The position numbers and the translations under genes are program-made. From NCBI RefSeq assembly GCF_019186805.1, contig NZ_CP066783.1, positions 3,547,501-3,611,500 on the forward strand: 64,000 nt of DNA. The letters are read 5' to 3'. The first letter of the stretch is position 1. Each line of letters starts with the position of its first letter. The stretch comes from Comamonas fluminis. Lineage in GTDB: Bacteria; Pseudomonadota; Gammaproteobacteria; Burkholderiales; Burkholderiaceae_C. The notes under the pieces are model-generated. The model had not been told where the DNA came from and made no database searches. It saw nothing but the letters and a program-made list of their open reading frames with translations. This document shows, one piece after another, positions 14,582 through 24,720 of this stretch.

Positions 14582-15253
14582 TTACTTCAGCGCACCCTGC
14601 CACTCGTCCAGGCGATAAGCGCTGTCCCAGAACATCCACTCCAGCCGCGCCGCATCCTTGTAAGCGGCGTGCATGGCCGCGCGTGTGGCGTCGTTGGCAT
14701 CAGCAGCCAGGCGGTCCACCGTGGCACAGACCCCGCGCACAGCGGTGTGGAATTCCTCGCTGGCGTAGGTGTCCACCCAGGCCTGATAAGGATTGTCCTT
14801 GGCCGATCGCGCATGAATATCGCGCCCCACTTCGGCGTAAATCCAGAAGCATGGCAGCAGAGCCGCCACGGCCACTGGGTAAGGCTTGCTCCAGGCCGTA
14901 GACACGAGGAAGCTGGTGTAGTGGTGGCAGGCAGGCGTCAGCGGCGTGGCCGCGAACTGCTCGGCGGTAATGCCAAAGTCGCGCATAAAGCCGCCATGCA
15001 GGGCTCGCTCCACCACTACAGCTTCATTGGCCGCATTGGCAAACTGCACCACACCTTCTGCGTTGTCGGACTTGGCCGCCGTCACCGCAAGGGCGCGGCC
15101 ATAGGCGACCAGGTAGTGCGCATCCTGAATCATGTAGTGGCGAAAGCGCTCCTGGCTCAAGGTACCAGCGGCCAGCTCCTGGTTGAAGGGCAGCTCCAGC
15201 GTGCTTTGAAACAGCGGCTTGTTGGCATCCCAGAGGCTTTGACTGAAAGACAT
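14582..15253 (-). CDS. tenA: TenA family aminopyrimidine aminohydrolase (thiaminase II)
   Basis: A 223-residue all-helical TenA/PqqC-fold protein. Recognisable parts are FRHYMIQDAHYLVAYGRAL near residues 38-56, the catalytic cysteine in LLPCFWIYAEVG and the closing WMFWDSAYRLDEW. TenA hydrolyses 4-amino-5-aminomethyl-2-methylpyrimidine to HMP for thiamin salvage. The ATG at 15253 has a CGGAGA ribosome site; a TTG 6 nt further upstream is less likely. It is monocistronic with its own terminator. I looked for a TPP riboswitch upstream and did not find one. Confidence 0.92.
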   Translation of the reverse strand: MSFSQSLWDANKPLFQSTLELPFNQELAAGTLSQERFRHYMIQDAHYLVAYGRALAVTAAKSDNAEGVVQFANAANEAVVVERALHGGFMRDFGITAEQFAATPLTPACHHYTSFLVSTAWSKPYPVAVAALLPCFWIYAEVGRDIHARSAKDNPYQAWVDTYASEEFHTAVRGVCATVDRLAADANDATRAAMHAAYKDAARLEWMFWDSAYRLDEWQGALK

Positions 15254-15590
15254 GGGCAATATCTCCGATATTCAAATTCATAGCAGCCAGCGCATGCACT
15301 GGCTGAGGAACTTGGCATTCTGGTCGATATTTTCCGCACTGCGCCGCATGGCCGTTCAGCCCATGCCAGTATTGATTCAGATGCCCCGGGTGGCACAATT
15401 CACGAGGCACAGCAAACACTTCGCACCCAGCGCAGATCGCCTTCAATTTCCCGGAATATATGCTGCACACCCGCGCAATGCCGCATCGCTCTCAAGCAGC
15501 CACAGGTATCAGCAAGCGCATTGAAAAATCCCGCTTGCGCCTTCTTCTCGTTGGTGCAAGCGGGGCAAGCGGGACCGATGTCAGGCGCCC
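15254..15590. other. Intergenic region upstream of tenA, no gene seen
   Basis: About 335 bp between a Bug gene (reading leftward) and tenA. AGCCAG (15285-15290) with CTGGCT (15299-15304) forms a small hairpin in the tenA leader. No THI-box, tRNA or convincing open frame is present. Confidence 0.5.
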
Positions 15591-16565
15591 TCAATCCATC
15601 TTGATATTGGCAATCTTGACGTAGCGAGAGTAGCGATCTTTGTTAGCCTGCAGCAGGCCTTTGAGGAAGTCTCCGCCCGGCTTCTCAATCGGCTCCATTC
15701 CAGCGGGAATCAGCACTTTTTTCGTGAACTCGTCCGAGGCAACGATCTCCTTGATCGCATCTTCCAGTTGGGCCTGAACCTGCGCGGGTATGCCTTTGGG
15801 GGCAAACACCCCAAACCAGATACGGTTGTCAAACCCCGGCAAGCCTGCTTCGGTGAAGGTCGGCACCTCTGGCATCAGAATGCTGCGCTCCCGGCTCATG
15901 ACTGCCAGCACCTTCAGACGGCCGCTTTTGACATGCTCATGAATGAGGGACGGCGACAAGATCAGAAACTGCACATCTCCGTTGATCAGTGCAGGCACCA
16001 CTTCCGCCGAGCCTTTGTAGGGCACGTGATTGAAGCGGCCTCCAACCGATGACGCAATCGCTTCCGCAGCCAGGTGGGCGTTGCTGCCAATGCCGATCGA
16101 ACCATAGTTGATGCTGTTACGCGGGTCTTTCGCGTACTGGATGAACTCCTTGAGCGAGCTCACCGGCAAAGATGAGTTGACGATCAAAAACTCTGGCGCA
16201 TGCATGACCCCGCTGACCGGCACAAAGTCACGCGCAGGCTCGTAGCTCATCTTTTTATAGATCAGCGGGTTGATGGAGATAGTGGCATCCGTGGCATACA
16301 GCAGTGTGTACCCATCCGCCTTGGATTTCGCGACCAGATCTGCACCAATCATGGTGTTGGCCCCTGGCCTGTTATCCACCACCACGGACTGTCCCAGCTT
16401 CTGACTGAGCTTTGCCGCCAGTCCACGCGCCGTCGTATCGGCGGGCCCGCCCACAGGAAAAGGAACAATCAGTCGCAGAGGTCGCGAGGGAAATTTTTCC
16501 TCGGCCCATGTCCATCCGGCGCCGCAAGCCGCAACAGCCAGTGCAAGCAAGTTTCGTCTTTGCAT
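15591..16565 (-). CDS. Bug/TctC-type tripartite tricarboxylate transporter binding protein
   Basis: A 324-residue periplasmic binding protein with a signal peptide (MQRRNLLALAVAACGAGWTWAEE). Bug hallmarks are FPSRPLRLIVPFPVGGPADTTAR, VVVDNRPGANTMIGADLVAKSKADGYTLL and FNHVPYKGSAEVVPALINGDVQ. These proteins bind carboxylates, including aromatic acids, for uptake or sensing. No TctAB membrane genes are nearby, so it is an orphan. ATG 16565 is used; upstream codons are not signal-peptide-like. The Rieske oxygenase gene ends 11 nt upstream, so they form an operon, suggesting it binds the oxygenase substrate (inference). Confidence 0.93.
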   Translation of the reverse strand: MQRRNLLALAVAACGAGWTWAEEKFPSRPLRLIVPFPVGGPADTTARGLAAKLSQKLGQSVVVDNRPGANTMIGADLVAKSKADGYTLLYATDATISINPLIYKKMSYEPARDFVPVSGVMHAPEFLIVNSSLPVSSLKEFIQYAKDPRNSINYGSIGIGSNAHLAAEAIASSVGGRFNHVPYKGSAEVVPALINGDVQFLILSPSLIHEHVKSGRLKVLAVMSRERSILMPEVPTFTEAGLPGFDNRIWFGVFAPKGIPAQVQAQLEDAIKEIVASDEFTKKVLIPAGMEPIEKPGGDFLKGLLQANKDRYSRYVKIANIKMD

Positions 16566-16575
16566 GGTGTGCTCC

Positions 16576-17595
16576 TTATGCCTGCTCTTCGGCCAGCATG
16601 GCATCAATACGTCGACGTGCGCGCAATGCGCCTGAATCGCCAGCCAGGAAAATCGGCTTCATGTCCCAGAAACTCGTCTCTCCCATGGCTCGCTGCTGAT
16701 GCTCCAAAACTGGCTTGTCCTCCACGGTGAAGGCTTTCTCAAAGCCATGACCAATCACGCGCGTCATCTCGCTGTCCTCCACGCAGTAGTCGCGGGACAT
16801 GCTCCAGAAATAGTGATTGCTGGTTTCAGTCTCAGGGGTGACCAAATGCAGGCTGAAAGCCACCTTGCCGTCTTCGCGCCGACCGCCTGGCTCAGTCATC
16901 CCCATCTCGATCACCATATTGCTGGGCGGATACCAGGTTGTATCCAGCCACGAGTCCGCCAGACGATGCGCAAAGCCTCGGGACGCAGCGCTTAGTGGGG
17001 CCTGAAACTGGTTAGGCATCCAGCGCTTGAGCCGCAGATGCTCCGGCTTGTCTTCAATATCAGTCTTTACCGTCGCCAGGGCTTCAGACCCCAGCGTATC
17101 TGCATGCAGATAATTGGTATGCGTCAAGTCAAGAATATTATCAACCATCAGTTGATAGTTAGATTCTCCGCGTATATATCCTTTGACACTGGCCCAAGAG
17201 TCATCTTCAATATACCAAAAATCAGGAATTTTGCTTTCATCTGCTTTTTCAGGATCACCCATCCAGATATAGAGCAATTTCTGTTTCTCCACCAAAGGGT
17301 AACTTCGCACTTCGGCACCCCGTGGAATGGATTCACCACAGGGTGTTGCCGAGCATTTTCCCTGCGCATTAAAAACCAGCCCGTGATAGGCGCACTGCAC
17401 GGTATTGCCTATTTTCTTTCCCAGATGCAAGGGAACGAATCGATGGGGACAGCGGTTCCTCAACGCGACAGCCACTCCATCCTCCTGACGAAACAACAGA
17501 ATGGAATCACCAAGTATCGTTCTGTAAAAAAGGTTATCAGATCCAACCTCATCCGCCCAAGCTGCCACATACCACGCATTTTTAACGAACTTCAT
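16576..17595 (-). CDS. Rieske non-haem iron aromatic oxygenase (VanA/DdmC-like)
   Basis: A 339-residue terminal oxygenase alpha subunit. The Rieske centre ligands are C49-P-H51 and C68-A-Y-H71. The mononuclear iron motif is DNILDLTHTNYLH with H159 and H164 and bridging D156. Overall length and the closing LVTPETETSNHYFW pattern match the vanillate demethylase (VanA) and dicamba demethylase (DdmC) branch, which performs O-demethylation or monooxygenation of aromatic acids. No dedicated ferredoxin-reductase lies beside it; a plant-type ferredoxin reductase occurs at 46973. It is followed by a Bug gene and diverges from a LysR gene. Being next to the mhp cluster, it may generate hydroxyphenylpropionates from methoxy precursors (inference). 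Confidence 0.9.
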   Translation of the reverse strand: MKFVKNAWYVAAWADEVGSDNLFYRTILGDSILLFRQEDGVAVALRNRCPHRFVPLHLGKKIGNTVQCAYHGLVFNAQGKCSATPCGESIPRGAEVRSYPLVEKQKLLYIWMGDPEKADESKIPDFWYIEDDSWASVKGYIRGESNYQLMVDNILDLTHTNYLHADTLGSEALATVKTDIEDKPEHLRLKRWMPNQFQAPLSAASRGFAHRLADSWLDTTWYPPSNMVIEMGMTEPGGRREDGKVAFSLHLVTPETETSNHYFWSMSRDYCVEDSEMTRVIGHGFEKAFTVEDKPVLEHQQRAMGETSFWDMKPIFLAGDSGALRARRRIDAMLAEEQA

Positions 17596-17734
17596 CGTGT
17601 CTCCTTAGTTTAATCATTGGATGAAATTGCCATTCAAAAGCCACCCCTTCAAACCCATGAAGGCTTCTTCAAAGATTGAAAATTAAATTTACGATGTGTG
17701 CTCAGCAGATGAAAGATACGTATGCTTATAATGC

Positions 17735-17753
17735 TTATCCAAAAAATGGATAA
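17735..17753. promoter_or_regulatory. Palindrome at the Rieske/LysR divergent promoter
   Basis: TTATCCA-AAAAA-TGGATAA forms perfect 7-bp arms just upstream of the LysR start at 17766. The same half-site recurs as ATCCAT-AAA-ATGGAT at 18733-18747, beyond the regulator's stop. It is a candidate autoregulatory LTTR site. Confidence 0.45.
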
Positions 17754-17765
17754 CAAGGAGGCACG

Positions 17766-18701
17766 ATGGATACGCGTTTGCTGACTTACTTTCTGCGAGT
17801 TGCCGAACTTGGCAGCATCAACAAGGCAGCCATTGATCTCAACCTGTCGCAGCCAGCCTTATCTCGCCATATGGCGGCGCTGGAACAGGAGATGGGGAAT
17901 ATACTTTTTCACCGCAGCAAAGGCGGGGTAACCCTGACTAATGCCGGTCAAATGCTGGCCGACCGCGTGCGTCCTCTGCTCAAGCAATTCACGGTTCTTA
18001 AAGAGCAAGTCAGTGAACAATCTTCGGGACAGTTAATCATCGGGTTTTCACCATCCTGGCACCATGTATTCACTTCTCGGTATGTGAAATCTTTGCTGGA
18101 CGAGCGAATGCAATTGTCGCTACGTGTTTACGAGGATGTGAGCCATGTTCTGCGTGAGTACCTCTCCGCAGGGCTGGTAGACCTTTGCATTGCACCTTTT
18201 GATGCATCAGCGTCCCCCGCCTACCGCCAGACCCCTTTGGTGCGGGAGCCACTGGTTCTGATCGGCTCCAAAAGCAGCGGCCTGGATACCGAAAATGCAT
18301 CATCGATATCCATCATTAAAGACAAAAAGCTGGTTCTTGCAGGAAAGTCCAATGCTCTACGAAATTATGTCGAACGACAGATACTTCGTAATGGATTCAA
18401 GCTGCAACTGGCCCTGGAAACCGACACCCTGACTTTTTGCCTGGATCTTGCGACGAGTGGTCGCGCATACACCGTCTTACCCGCAGGGGTTTTAGGTGAT
18501 GCAGAGATTAATAAAAATCTTTCTTGGACACATCTGCGTGGAATGTATATCACCTGGAGTCTTTATGAAAACATGCGCAGCAGCCAATCTGACAGTGTCA
18601 TGACCGCCAGAGACCTTATCTATAAAAATATCATGCAATGTGAATCAAATAAACAATGGCTAGGTGTCGAACTGCTTTATGGAAAGAACACCATTGAATA
18701 A
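17766..18701 (+). CDS. LysR family transcriptional regulator
   Basis: A 311-residue LTTR. The HTH reads LGSINKAAIDLNLSQPALSRHMAALEQEMG and is followed by the ILFHRSKGGVTLTNAGQ wing. The effector domain lies from ~90 onward and carries the usual FSPSWHHVF first strand and SGRAYTVLPAGV hinge. ATG 17766 has an AAGGAGG ribosome site 5 nt upstream. It is divergent from the Rieske oxygenase-Bug operon, its probable target. The downstream 190 bp to mhpC is AT-rich with no gene. Confidence 0.92.
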   Translation: MDTRLLTYFLRVAELGSINKAAIDLNLSQPALSRHMAALEQEMGNILFHRSKGGVTLTNAGQMLADRVRPLLKQFTVLKEQVSEQSSGQLIIGFSPSWHHVFTSRYVKSLLDERMQLSLRVYEDVSHVLREYLSAGLVDLCIAPFDASASPAYRQTPLVREPLVLIGSKSSGLDTENASSISIIKDKKLVLAGKSNALRNYVERQILRNGFKLQLALETDTLTFCLDLATSGRAYTVLPAGVLGDAEINKNLSWTHLRGMYITWSLYENMRSSQSDSVMTARDLIYKNIMQCESNKQWLGVELLYGKNTIE

Positions 18702-18889
18702 ATATTTCAAAAATAAATTACATGTAAAAAATATCCATAAAATGGATGAAGCCAAGAAATCCATAGATTCCTTAGCCTCTTCCTGAATTTAAAAATAAAA
18801 TTCACACTCCAAAAAGACATTAAATACTCTGACAACTATTCATCATCAATAGCCAATGTATTTAATGAACTTCTCAGAATAATGTCAAT

Positions 18890-19750
18890 TTATCTGGTCA
18901 AAAAGTCCTGAACCATTTTATTAAAAGCATCTGCATGCTCCCATTGCGCCCAGTGCCCGCACTGGTTAAAGACATGTAACTCCGCATTGGGAATACCCCA
19001 GATCAAGCGCAGACCAATATCCAGCGGAACAAAACGATCATCCCGTCCCCAGATTACCAATGTCTTGGCCTTTATCTCCGATAAGCGGGAGCTGTAATCA
19101 CTGAACTGTTTGGGATTGATCTGCAGACTTTTGACAAAATTTTCCAGATGGTCACGGCGTGCAAGAATATTATTCAAGCGCTGCTGGTAAAGCTCTTCCG
19201 TCAAGCTGCTGGCGTCATATACAAACACGCTCATCATGCGCTTGATATTTTCCACCGTAGGATCGCGATACAGCGCACCAATCAACTTGATGCCTTCGGT
19301 GGGCATGGGCACAAAGCTGCTGGGCCCGCCAGTTCCCCCGCCCATCAAAATGAGCTTTCCAACCATCTCCGGGTTCGCCAGCGCAAAGCCAACGGCACTA
19401 TGCCCGCCCATGGAGTTGCCAATGATGTGCACCTTGGCAAGCTGAAGCTCGTCCAGCACCGCCTTTAAACAACGCGCATTGAGGTCAGAGCGCGAGCCTG
19501 TGCTGACGATGGTGTCGCTCTTGCTCCAGCCCGGGCAGTCCAGCAAGATGACGCGGTAGCCTGCACTGACCAGCGGCTCGATATTGCGGTGAAAGTTGGC
19601 CCAGCCACTGGCGCCCGGCCCTGAGCCGTGCAGCATGACGACAACCTGCTCTCCACTGCCAACGTCGTTGTAATGCAGTTTGAGAGGCTTTCCATCTTCA
19701 GTAATGGTGACAAATCGGCTGGTTGATTCTTCAGTAATGGCGGTGTTCAT
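18890..19750 (-). CDS. mhpC: 2-hydroxy-6-oxonona-2,4-dienedioate hydrolase
   Basis: A 286-residue alpha/beta hydrolase, the length of E. coli MhpC. The oxyanion-hole [10 protein letters not shown] motif, nucleophile elbow GNSMGG (Ser ~114), acid in [11 protein letters not shown] and catalytic His in [11 protein letters not shown] are all visible. This is the C-C bond hydrolase of the meta-cleavage pathway, splitting the ring-fission product of 2,3-dihydroxyphenylpropionate into succinate and 2-hydroxypentadienoate. It is the last gene of the mhp operon, 102 bp after mhpE. Confidence 0.93.
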   Translation of the reverse strand: MNTAITEESTSRFVTITEDGKPLKLHYNDVGSGEQVVVMLHGSGPGASGWANFHRNIEPLVSAGYRVILLDCPGWSKSDTIVSTGSRSDLNARCLKAVLDELQLAKVHIIGNSMGGHSAVGFALANPEMVGKLILMGGGTGGPSSFVPMPTEGIKLIGALYRDPTVENIKRMMSVFVYDASSLTEELYQQRLNNILARRDHLENFVKSLQINPKQFSDYSSRLSEIKAKTLVIWGRDDRFVPLDIGLRLIWGIPNAELHVFNQCGHWAQWEHADAFNKMVQDFLTR

Positions 19751-19852
19751 ATCCGTATTTCCGTGAGTGGAAAGCAGCTTGCGAAAAGATGCTCACGCAA
19801 GCGAGAAAAAGACTTTGAAGGGTGATTACCTTGATCTGACTGAGAGGCCTGG

Positions 19853-20884
19853 TCAGGCCGCCACGGCCCCCTGCTGGCGCAGCAAGTCCAGAGCCACGTC
19901 CACAATCATGTCTTCCTGGCCGCCCACCATGCGGCGCTTGCCCAGTTCGACCAGAATATCCACAGCTTTGAGGTTGTACTTGGCCGCAGCCACTTCAGCA
20001 TGGCGAAGGAAGGAGCTATATACACCGGCATAGCCAAGCGCCAGGGTTTCACGATCCACGCGCACGGGGCGATCTTGCAGCGGGCGAACAATGTCGTCGG
20101 CAGCATCCATCAGCTTGTACAGATCGGTGCCATGGTTCCAGCCCATGCGGTCTGCAGCGGCGATGAACACCTCCAGCGGGGCATTACCGGCACCTGCCCC
20201 CATGCCAGCCAAGCTTGCATCGACGCGGTCGCAGCCCTCTTCCACAGCCACAATGGAATTGGCCACGCCCAGGCTCAGGTTGTGGTGGGCGTGCATGCCT
20301 GTCTGCGTTTCAGGTTTGAGCACATCCTTGAAGGCGCGAAAGCGATCACGCACATCCTGCATCCCCAGAGCCCCGCCAGAGTCCACGACATAGCAGACCG
20401 TTGCCCCATAGCTTTCCATCAGCTTGGCCTGTTGGGCCAGCCCTTGCGGAGTTTGCATATGGCTCATCATTAAAAAGCCCACGGCCTCCATGCCCAGGTG
20501 CCGGGCATACTCAATATGCTGGCGCGAAACATCGGCCTCGGTGCAGTGAGTTGCCACACGCACCACACGTACACCGGCATCGTAGGCAGCTTTCAGATCA
20601 TGAACAGTGCCAATGCCCGGCAGCAGCAGCGTTGTAAGCTTGGCATGCTTGACCACGCTGGCAACCGCCTCAATCCATTCCAGATCCGTGTGAGCACCAA
20701 AGCCATAGTTGAAGCTGGAGCCTTGCAAACCGTCCCCATGCGCAACTTCGATGGAGTCCACTCTGGCTTCATCAAGTGCTCTGGCAATCTGCTGGACCTG
20801 ATCAATGCTGTACTGATGGCGGATGGCATGACTGCCATCTCGCAAAGTGACGTCGGAAATATAAAGTTTCTTGTTCGCGTTCAT
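19853..20884 (-). CDS. mhpE: 4-hydroxy-2-oxovalerate aldolase
   Basis: A 343-residue class II pyruvate aldolase of the HMGL-like TIM-barrel type. The opening [20 protein letters not shown] has the R-D and metal-binding Asp, and [14 protein letters not shown] carries the metal-binding His pair. It cleaves 4-hydroxy-2-oxovalerate into pyruvate and acetaldehyde and normally channels acetaldehyde to MhpF, encoded directly upstream with an 11-nt gap. The C-terminal communication domain is present, so the length is full. Confidence 0.95.
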   Translation of the reverse strand: MNANKKLYISDVTLRDGSHAIRHQYSIDQVQQIARALDEARVDSIEVAHGDGLQGSSFNYGFGAHTDLEWIEAVASVVKHAKLTTLLLPGIGTVHDLKAAYDAGVRVVRVATHCTEADVSRQHIEYARHLGMEAVGFLMMSHMQTPQGLAQQAKLMESYGATVCYVVDSGGALGMQDVRDRFRAFKDVLKPETQTGMHAHHNLSLGVANSIVAVEEGCDRVDASLAGMGAGAGNAPLEVFIAAADRMGWNHGTDLYKLMDAADDIVRPLQDRPVRVDRETLALGYAGVYSSFLRHAEVAAAKYNLKAVDILVELGKRRMVGGQEDMIVDVALDLLRQQGAVAA

Positions 20885-20895
20885 AGCCGTCTTTC

Positions 20896-21846
20896 TCAGG
20901 CAGATGCATGCTCGGCAGCCAGCATGCGGGCTGCCATGTGCTCGGCAGTACGAAGACCCGCGCTGGTCATGATGTCCAGATTTCCTGCATAGGCGGGCAG
21001 GTAGTGAGCAGCGCCTTCCACCTCCAGAAACACCGAGGTTTTCAGACCTGTCATTGCATTGCCAACGCCGGGAATGCGAATGGGCGTGTCGATGCGGTCG
21101 AACTGCACTTTTTGCTTCAAGCGATAGCCGGGAACGTAAGACTGCACATCTGCCGCCATGCGCTCGACAGATTCGGCAATGGCGTCCTGGTCCGCAAAGT
21201 CACTCAAGGTGTAGACCGTATCGCGCATGATCAATGGCGGCTCTGCCGGGTTCATGATGATGATGGCTTTCCCCTTGGAGGCCCCGCCAACCACCTCGAT
21301 GGCTTTCGATGTAGTTTCTGTGAACTCGTCAATATTGGCGCGCGTTCCAGGGCCTGCACTTTTGCTGGCAATCGAAGCCACGATTTCACCGTAATGCACC
21401 TTGGCAACCCGGGATACCGCGGCCACCATCGGAATGGTGGCCTGCCCGCCGCAGGTAACCATATTGACGTTCAGCGCATCCAGATGCGATTGACCATTGA
21501 CGACGGGAATGCAGTAAGGGCCAATGGCTGCAGGCGTCAGGTCAATCATTCGAATGCCTGGCTTGAGGCCACGCAAGAACGCATCATTTTTGACATGGGC
21601 GCCAGCACTGGTGGCATCGAACACAAAGTCGATGTCAGCAAACTCAGGCATGCGAGTCAAACCCTCCACCCCTTCATGAGTCACTGCGACGCCCATGCGA
21701 GCTGCGCGCGCCAGTCCATCGGAGGCAGGGTCGATACCAACCATGGCGCCCATTTCAATGTTTTTGCCGTGGCGCAGGATCTTGATCATCAGATCAGTAC
21801 CAATATTCCCGCTGCCAATGATGGCTGCCTTGAGTTTGCGTGTCAT
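20896..21846 (-). CDS. mhpF: Acetaldehyde dehydrogenase (acetylating)
   Basis: A 316-residue enzyme, identical in length to E. coli MhpF. The Rossmann motif [15 protein letters not shown] is at the N-terminus and the catalytic cysteine is in [14 protein letters not shown]. It oxidises acetaldehyde to acetyl-CoA with NAD+ and CoA in complex with MhpE. It lies between a Bug gene and mhpE with short spacers. The final steps of the pathway therefore deliver acetyl-CoA and pyruvate to central metabolism. Confidence 0.95.
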   Translation of the reverse strand: MTRKLKAAIIGSGNIGTDLMIKILRHGKNIEMGAMVGIDPASDGLARAARMGVAVTHEGVEGLTRMPEFADIDFVFDATSAGAHVKNDAFLRGLKPGIRMIDLTPAAIGPYCIPVVNGQSHLDALNVNMVTCGGQATIPMVAAVSRVAKVHYGEIVASIASKSAGPGTRANIDEFTETTSKAIEVVGGASKGKAIIIMNPAEPPLIMRDTVYTLSDFADQDAIAESVERMAADVQSYVPGYRLKQKVQFDRIDTPIRIPGVGNAMTGLKTSVFLEVEGAAHYLPAYAGNLDIMTSAGLRTAEHMAARMLAAEHASA

Positions 21847-21865
21847 AGCAATATTCAGTGTGAAA

Positions 21866-22843
21866 TCATTCGATAGAGGCGCCGCTGGCTTTAATCAGCG
21901 GTGCCCAGCGAGTCAGCTCGGACTGGATGAAAGCTCCAAACTGAGCCGGAGTAGAAGGGAAAGGCTGCATGCCTTGATCGGCAAAGCGCTTGAGCACTTC
22001 GGGATCTTTCATCGCCTTCAGCAGCGCTTCATTGAGGCGGTTGACAGTGGCCGCTGGCGTACCAGCCTTTGCCACAGCGCCAAACCACACGCCAGCGTTC
22101 ACGCCTTGGATTCCGAGTTCGGCAAGCGTTGGCACATCAGGCATTTGCGGAGCACGCTTGTCTGCGGCAATGGCAAGCGGTTTGAGCTTTTTGCCTGCAA
22201 TCAGGGGCGCTGTGCTGATGACGGGGTCAAACATGAAGTCAACTTGACCACTCATCACGTCTTGCAGCGCAGGTGCCGAGCCTTTGTATGCCACATGGTT
22301 GAAGGTGCCGCCCGTTTTGCCACGGAAGGTTTCACCCAGCAGGTGCCCAATGGAGCCCATGCCCTGTGAAGCGAAGTTCAGGCCACCCTTGCGGGTTTTG
22401 GCTTGCTGCACCACGTCGCTGACGCTGTTCATGGGGCTATTGACCCCAACCACCATCACCAGAGGTGAAGAGATCAGCGAAGTGATGGGCGTGAAGTCCT
22501 TCAGAGGGTCATACGAAAAGTTGCGAAACAACGTGGGGTTGATGGCAAACATTTCGGTGGCGCCCACGTAAATCGTGTGCCCATCCGCCGGTTGCTGGCG
22601 CACAAAGGCCGCCGCAATCTGGCCGCCACCGCCTGGCTTGTTATCGACAACCACAGGTTTGCCAAGTTGTTCGCTGACTTTGAGCGCCAGGATGCGCGCA
22701 ATGGCATCCGTGATTCCGCCTGCAGGAAATGGCACGACCATGGTCAGTGAGCGGCTGGGAAAGCTCGCCTCCGCCCAGGCAGGTGCAGCAGTGGCTGCAA
22801 TGGCGAGAGCGCTAAGGCCTAGCAGGTTACGTCGATTCCACAT
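21866..22843 (-). CDS. Bug/TctC-type binding protein inserted in the mhp operon
   Basis: A 325-residue periplasmic protein with a signal peptide ([25 protein letters not shown]). Family signatures are [50 protein letters not shown] and [26 protein letters not shown]. It lies between mhpD and mhpF with only 20 nt to mhpF, so it is co-transcribed with catabolic genes. The likely ligand is a phenylpropanoid acid (inference from position). The E. coli mhp locus has instead a separate MFS transporter, MhpT, which is absent here. Confidence 0.92.
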   Translation of the reverse strand: MWNRRNLLGLSALAIAATAAPAWAEASFPSRSLTMVVPFPAGGITDAIARILALKVSEQLGKPVVVDNKPGGGGQIAAAFVRQQPADGHTIYVGATEMFAINPTLFRNFSYDPLKDFTPITSLISSPLVMVVGVNSPMNSVSDVVQQAKTRKGGLNFASQGMGSIGHLLGETFRGKTGGTFNHVAYKGSAPALQDVMSGQVDFMFDPVISTAPLIAGKKLKPLAIAADKRAPQMPDVPTLAELGIQGVNAGVWFGAVAKAGTPAATVNRLNEALLKAMKDPEVLKRFADQGMQPFPSTPAQFGAFIQSELTRWAPLIKASGASIE

Positions 22844-22933
22844 GCGATTGTCTCCGTTGTAGTAAGTCGGTTTCCGGGGTGAAAAATGGCAAATTCGTGA
22901 GGCTTGCTGGCTAGTGCCAGTCTTGGTGCCTCT

Positions 22934-23722
22934 TCAAATCTGGCCGAACTGGGCGCGAACAGAGCCGACGCCACTGATATGGGCTTCGAAGCGGTCTCCC
23001 GCCTGAACAGGAACCATGGGGCCCAAGGCTCCTGTCAGCACAAGATCACCTGCGCGCAAAGGCTGACCCAGCTGTGCCAGCTTGCGGGCTAGCCAGACGG
23101 CGGCATTGAGAGGATGGCCAAGGCAAGCCGCACCTGTGCCGGTGGATACCGCCTCGCCATTGCGCTCCATTCGCATATCGCACAGCTTCAAATCCAGCGC
23201 GTTCAGCCGCGTTGGCACTGCGCCCAGCACGACGAGGCCGCTGGATGCGTTGTCTGCCACGGTATCGATGAAGCGAATATTCCAGTTGGCAATACGGCTG
23301 CCCACGATTTCTATCGCGGGCAATACATAGTCGGTCGCGTGAATGACGTCGACCAGCGTGGCATCTTTCAGATCCAGATCACGCGCCAGAACCAGCGCCA
23401 CTTCTGCCTCTACTTTGGGCTGCAAAGTGCGTGACAGAGGTACGACTTCATCGTCGCCGTAAACCATGTCCGCAAACAAAGTGCCAAAGTCAGGTTGATC
23501 CACACCCAGTTGCTTTTGCACCGCCAGCGAGGTCAGACCAATTTTGCGACCGATGATGCGGCGCCCCTGTGCCTGCGCATGCTGCACGTTGGCAAGCTGC
23601 ACGGCATACGCAGTCTCGTTGTCAAGGATTTCATCGCGCAGTGGAGCAATCGGTGTAGATGTCGCTTCCGCCTGGCGAAGACGTTCTGCCCACTGGGCAA
23701 TAGGGAGGTTGGATTCAGACAT
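22934..23722 (-). CDS. mhpD: 2-keto-4-pentenoate hydratase
   Basis: A 262-residue member of the fumarylacetoacetate-hydrolase-like hydratase family. It shows [24 protein letters not shown], the metal-binding acidic set in [10 protein letters not shown], and the closing [19 protein letters not shown]. It adds water to 2-hydroxypenta-2,4-dienoate to give 4-hydroxy-2-oxovalerate. It is placed after mhpB with a 26-nt gap, and a Bug gene follows after 90 nt. Confidence 0.94.
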   Translation of the reverse strand: MSESNLPIAQWAERLRQAEATSTPIAPLRDEILDNETAYAVQLANVQHAQAQGRRIIGRKIGLTSLAVQKQLGVDQPDFGTLFADMVYGDDEVVPLSRTLQPKVEAEVALVLARDLDLKDATLVDVIHATDYVLPAIEIVGSRIANWNIRFIDTVADNASSGLVVLGAVPTRLNALDLKLCDMRMERNGEAVSTGTGAACLGHPLNAAVWLARKLAQLGQPLRAGDLVLTGALGPMVPVQAGDRFEAHISGVGSVRAQFGQI

Positions 23723-23748
23723 GGTGTTCTCGTGCTGGTTATTGAGGG

Positions 23749-24720
23749 TTATTGCTGGGTGTGCATCAACATCAATCCATAACCTGCAATCAGGGCAGGA
23801 ATGGCGCGGTAGGCCCGCACGGTGCAGGGCAGTTCTGTGTTCAATGGCAATGCGCTGCGTGCAACCAGCCAGGTTTTTGATTCGTGTGCAGAGTTACCCG
23901 CCGCTTCAGCAATGGATGCTTCGCTCATGGCACACAGACTCGACAGCTCGCCTCGTGCCAGCGCTTCCATCCACTGCAGATCCCACTGAGGATTCAAGGG
24001 TTTCATCCAGTCTTCGCCATTGGCCAGCGCCATGCCTGCCGCTTTGACGCGTTCGGTTTTTGCAGCCCGCTCCTGCACGGTCGGCATCTGCTTGACCGTA
24101 ATGCGTTCGCGCACGGCGGGATCTGGATGCTGCAGGGTCGGGACCGGTGGCTCGTGCGACAGCCCCCCAGATCCAATGAGCAAAGTACGCTGGGGCAAGG
24201 TATCGAGGAACTTGCCAATGGCCTGACCCAGCTCCACACAGCGAGACATGCGCGCTATGGTCGGCTGTGCAACTGCATTGAGGAAGATGGGTATGACTGG
24301 CGGTGTCTTGAGGTCATCACCCCACAGCACCTGCAGCGCCTGAGAAAAACCGTGGTCCACCAGCATGCGCCTGGAAACAGCCATATCAAAATGGGCGTCC
24401 ATCAAGTGCTCGGCCAGCGCAACCGCTGTATCACTGGGAACATTCAGTGGACCTGCGGGAGAGAGGTAGTCCCCTACGGCAGTCACTTCGCTGCCGACGC
24501 AGAACGTGGGCATCAGATCATTGAAGAATCCGTTGTAATGGTCCGGGCCAATCAGGATGATGAGCTCGGGATCAAAGGCATGAACAGCAGCCCTCGCCTG
24601 TTCCACCGCGCAGTCGAGGGCGTTCTGATCCTCTTCGCTGACAGGGTTCAGCCCCAGCAGCGGAGAGTGAGACATGCCCAAAAATGCGCGCTTCGCATTC
24701 TGAAGTGCGACCTCAATCAT
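23749..24720 (-). CDS. mhpB: 2,3-dihydroxyphenylpropionate 1,2-dioxygenase (extradiol)
   Basis: A 323-residue class III (LigB-type) extradiol dioxygenase. Conserved pieces are [10 protein letters not shown] at the N-terminus, [23 protein letters not shown] and the catalytic VDHGFSQAL and [12 protein letters not shown] segments. It opens the ring of 2,3-dihydroxyphenylpropionate between C1 and C2. E. coli MhpB is 314 residues, so length agrees. It overlaps mhpA by 4 nt (24717-24720) and is therefore translationally coupled. Confidence 0.94.
   Translation of the reverse strand: MIEVALQNAKRAFLGMSHSPLLGLNPVSEEDQNALDCAVEQARAAVHAFDPELIILIGPDHYNGFFNDLMPTFCVGSEVTAVGDYLSPAGPLNVPSDTAVALAEHLMDAHFDMAVSRRMLVDHGFSQALQVLWGDDLKTPPVIPIFLNAVAQPTIARMSRCVELGQAIGKFLDTLPQRTLLIGSGGLSHEPPVPTLQHPDPAVRERITVKQMPTVQERAAKTERVKAAGMALANGEDWMKPLNPQWDLQWMEALARGELSSLCAMSEASIAEAAGNSAHESKTWLVARSALPLNTELPCTVRAYRAIPALIAGYGLMLMHTQQ

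Noticed and set aside
15254..15470. Possible TPP riboswitch upstream of tenA
   Set aside because: The conserved CTGAGA and ACCTGATCTGGATAATGCCAGCG-type core is not present; only loosely similar words occur.
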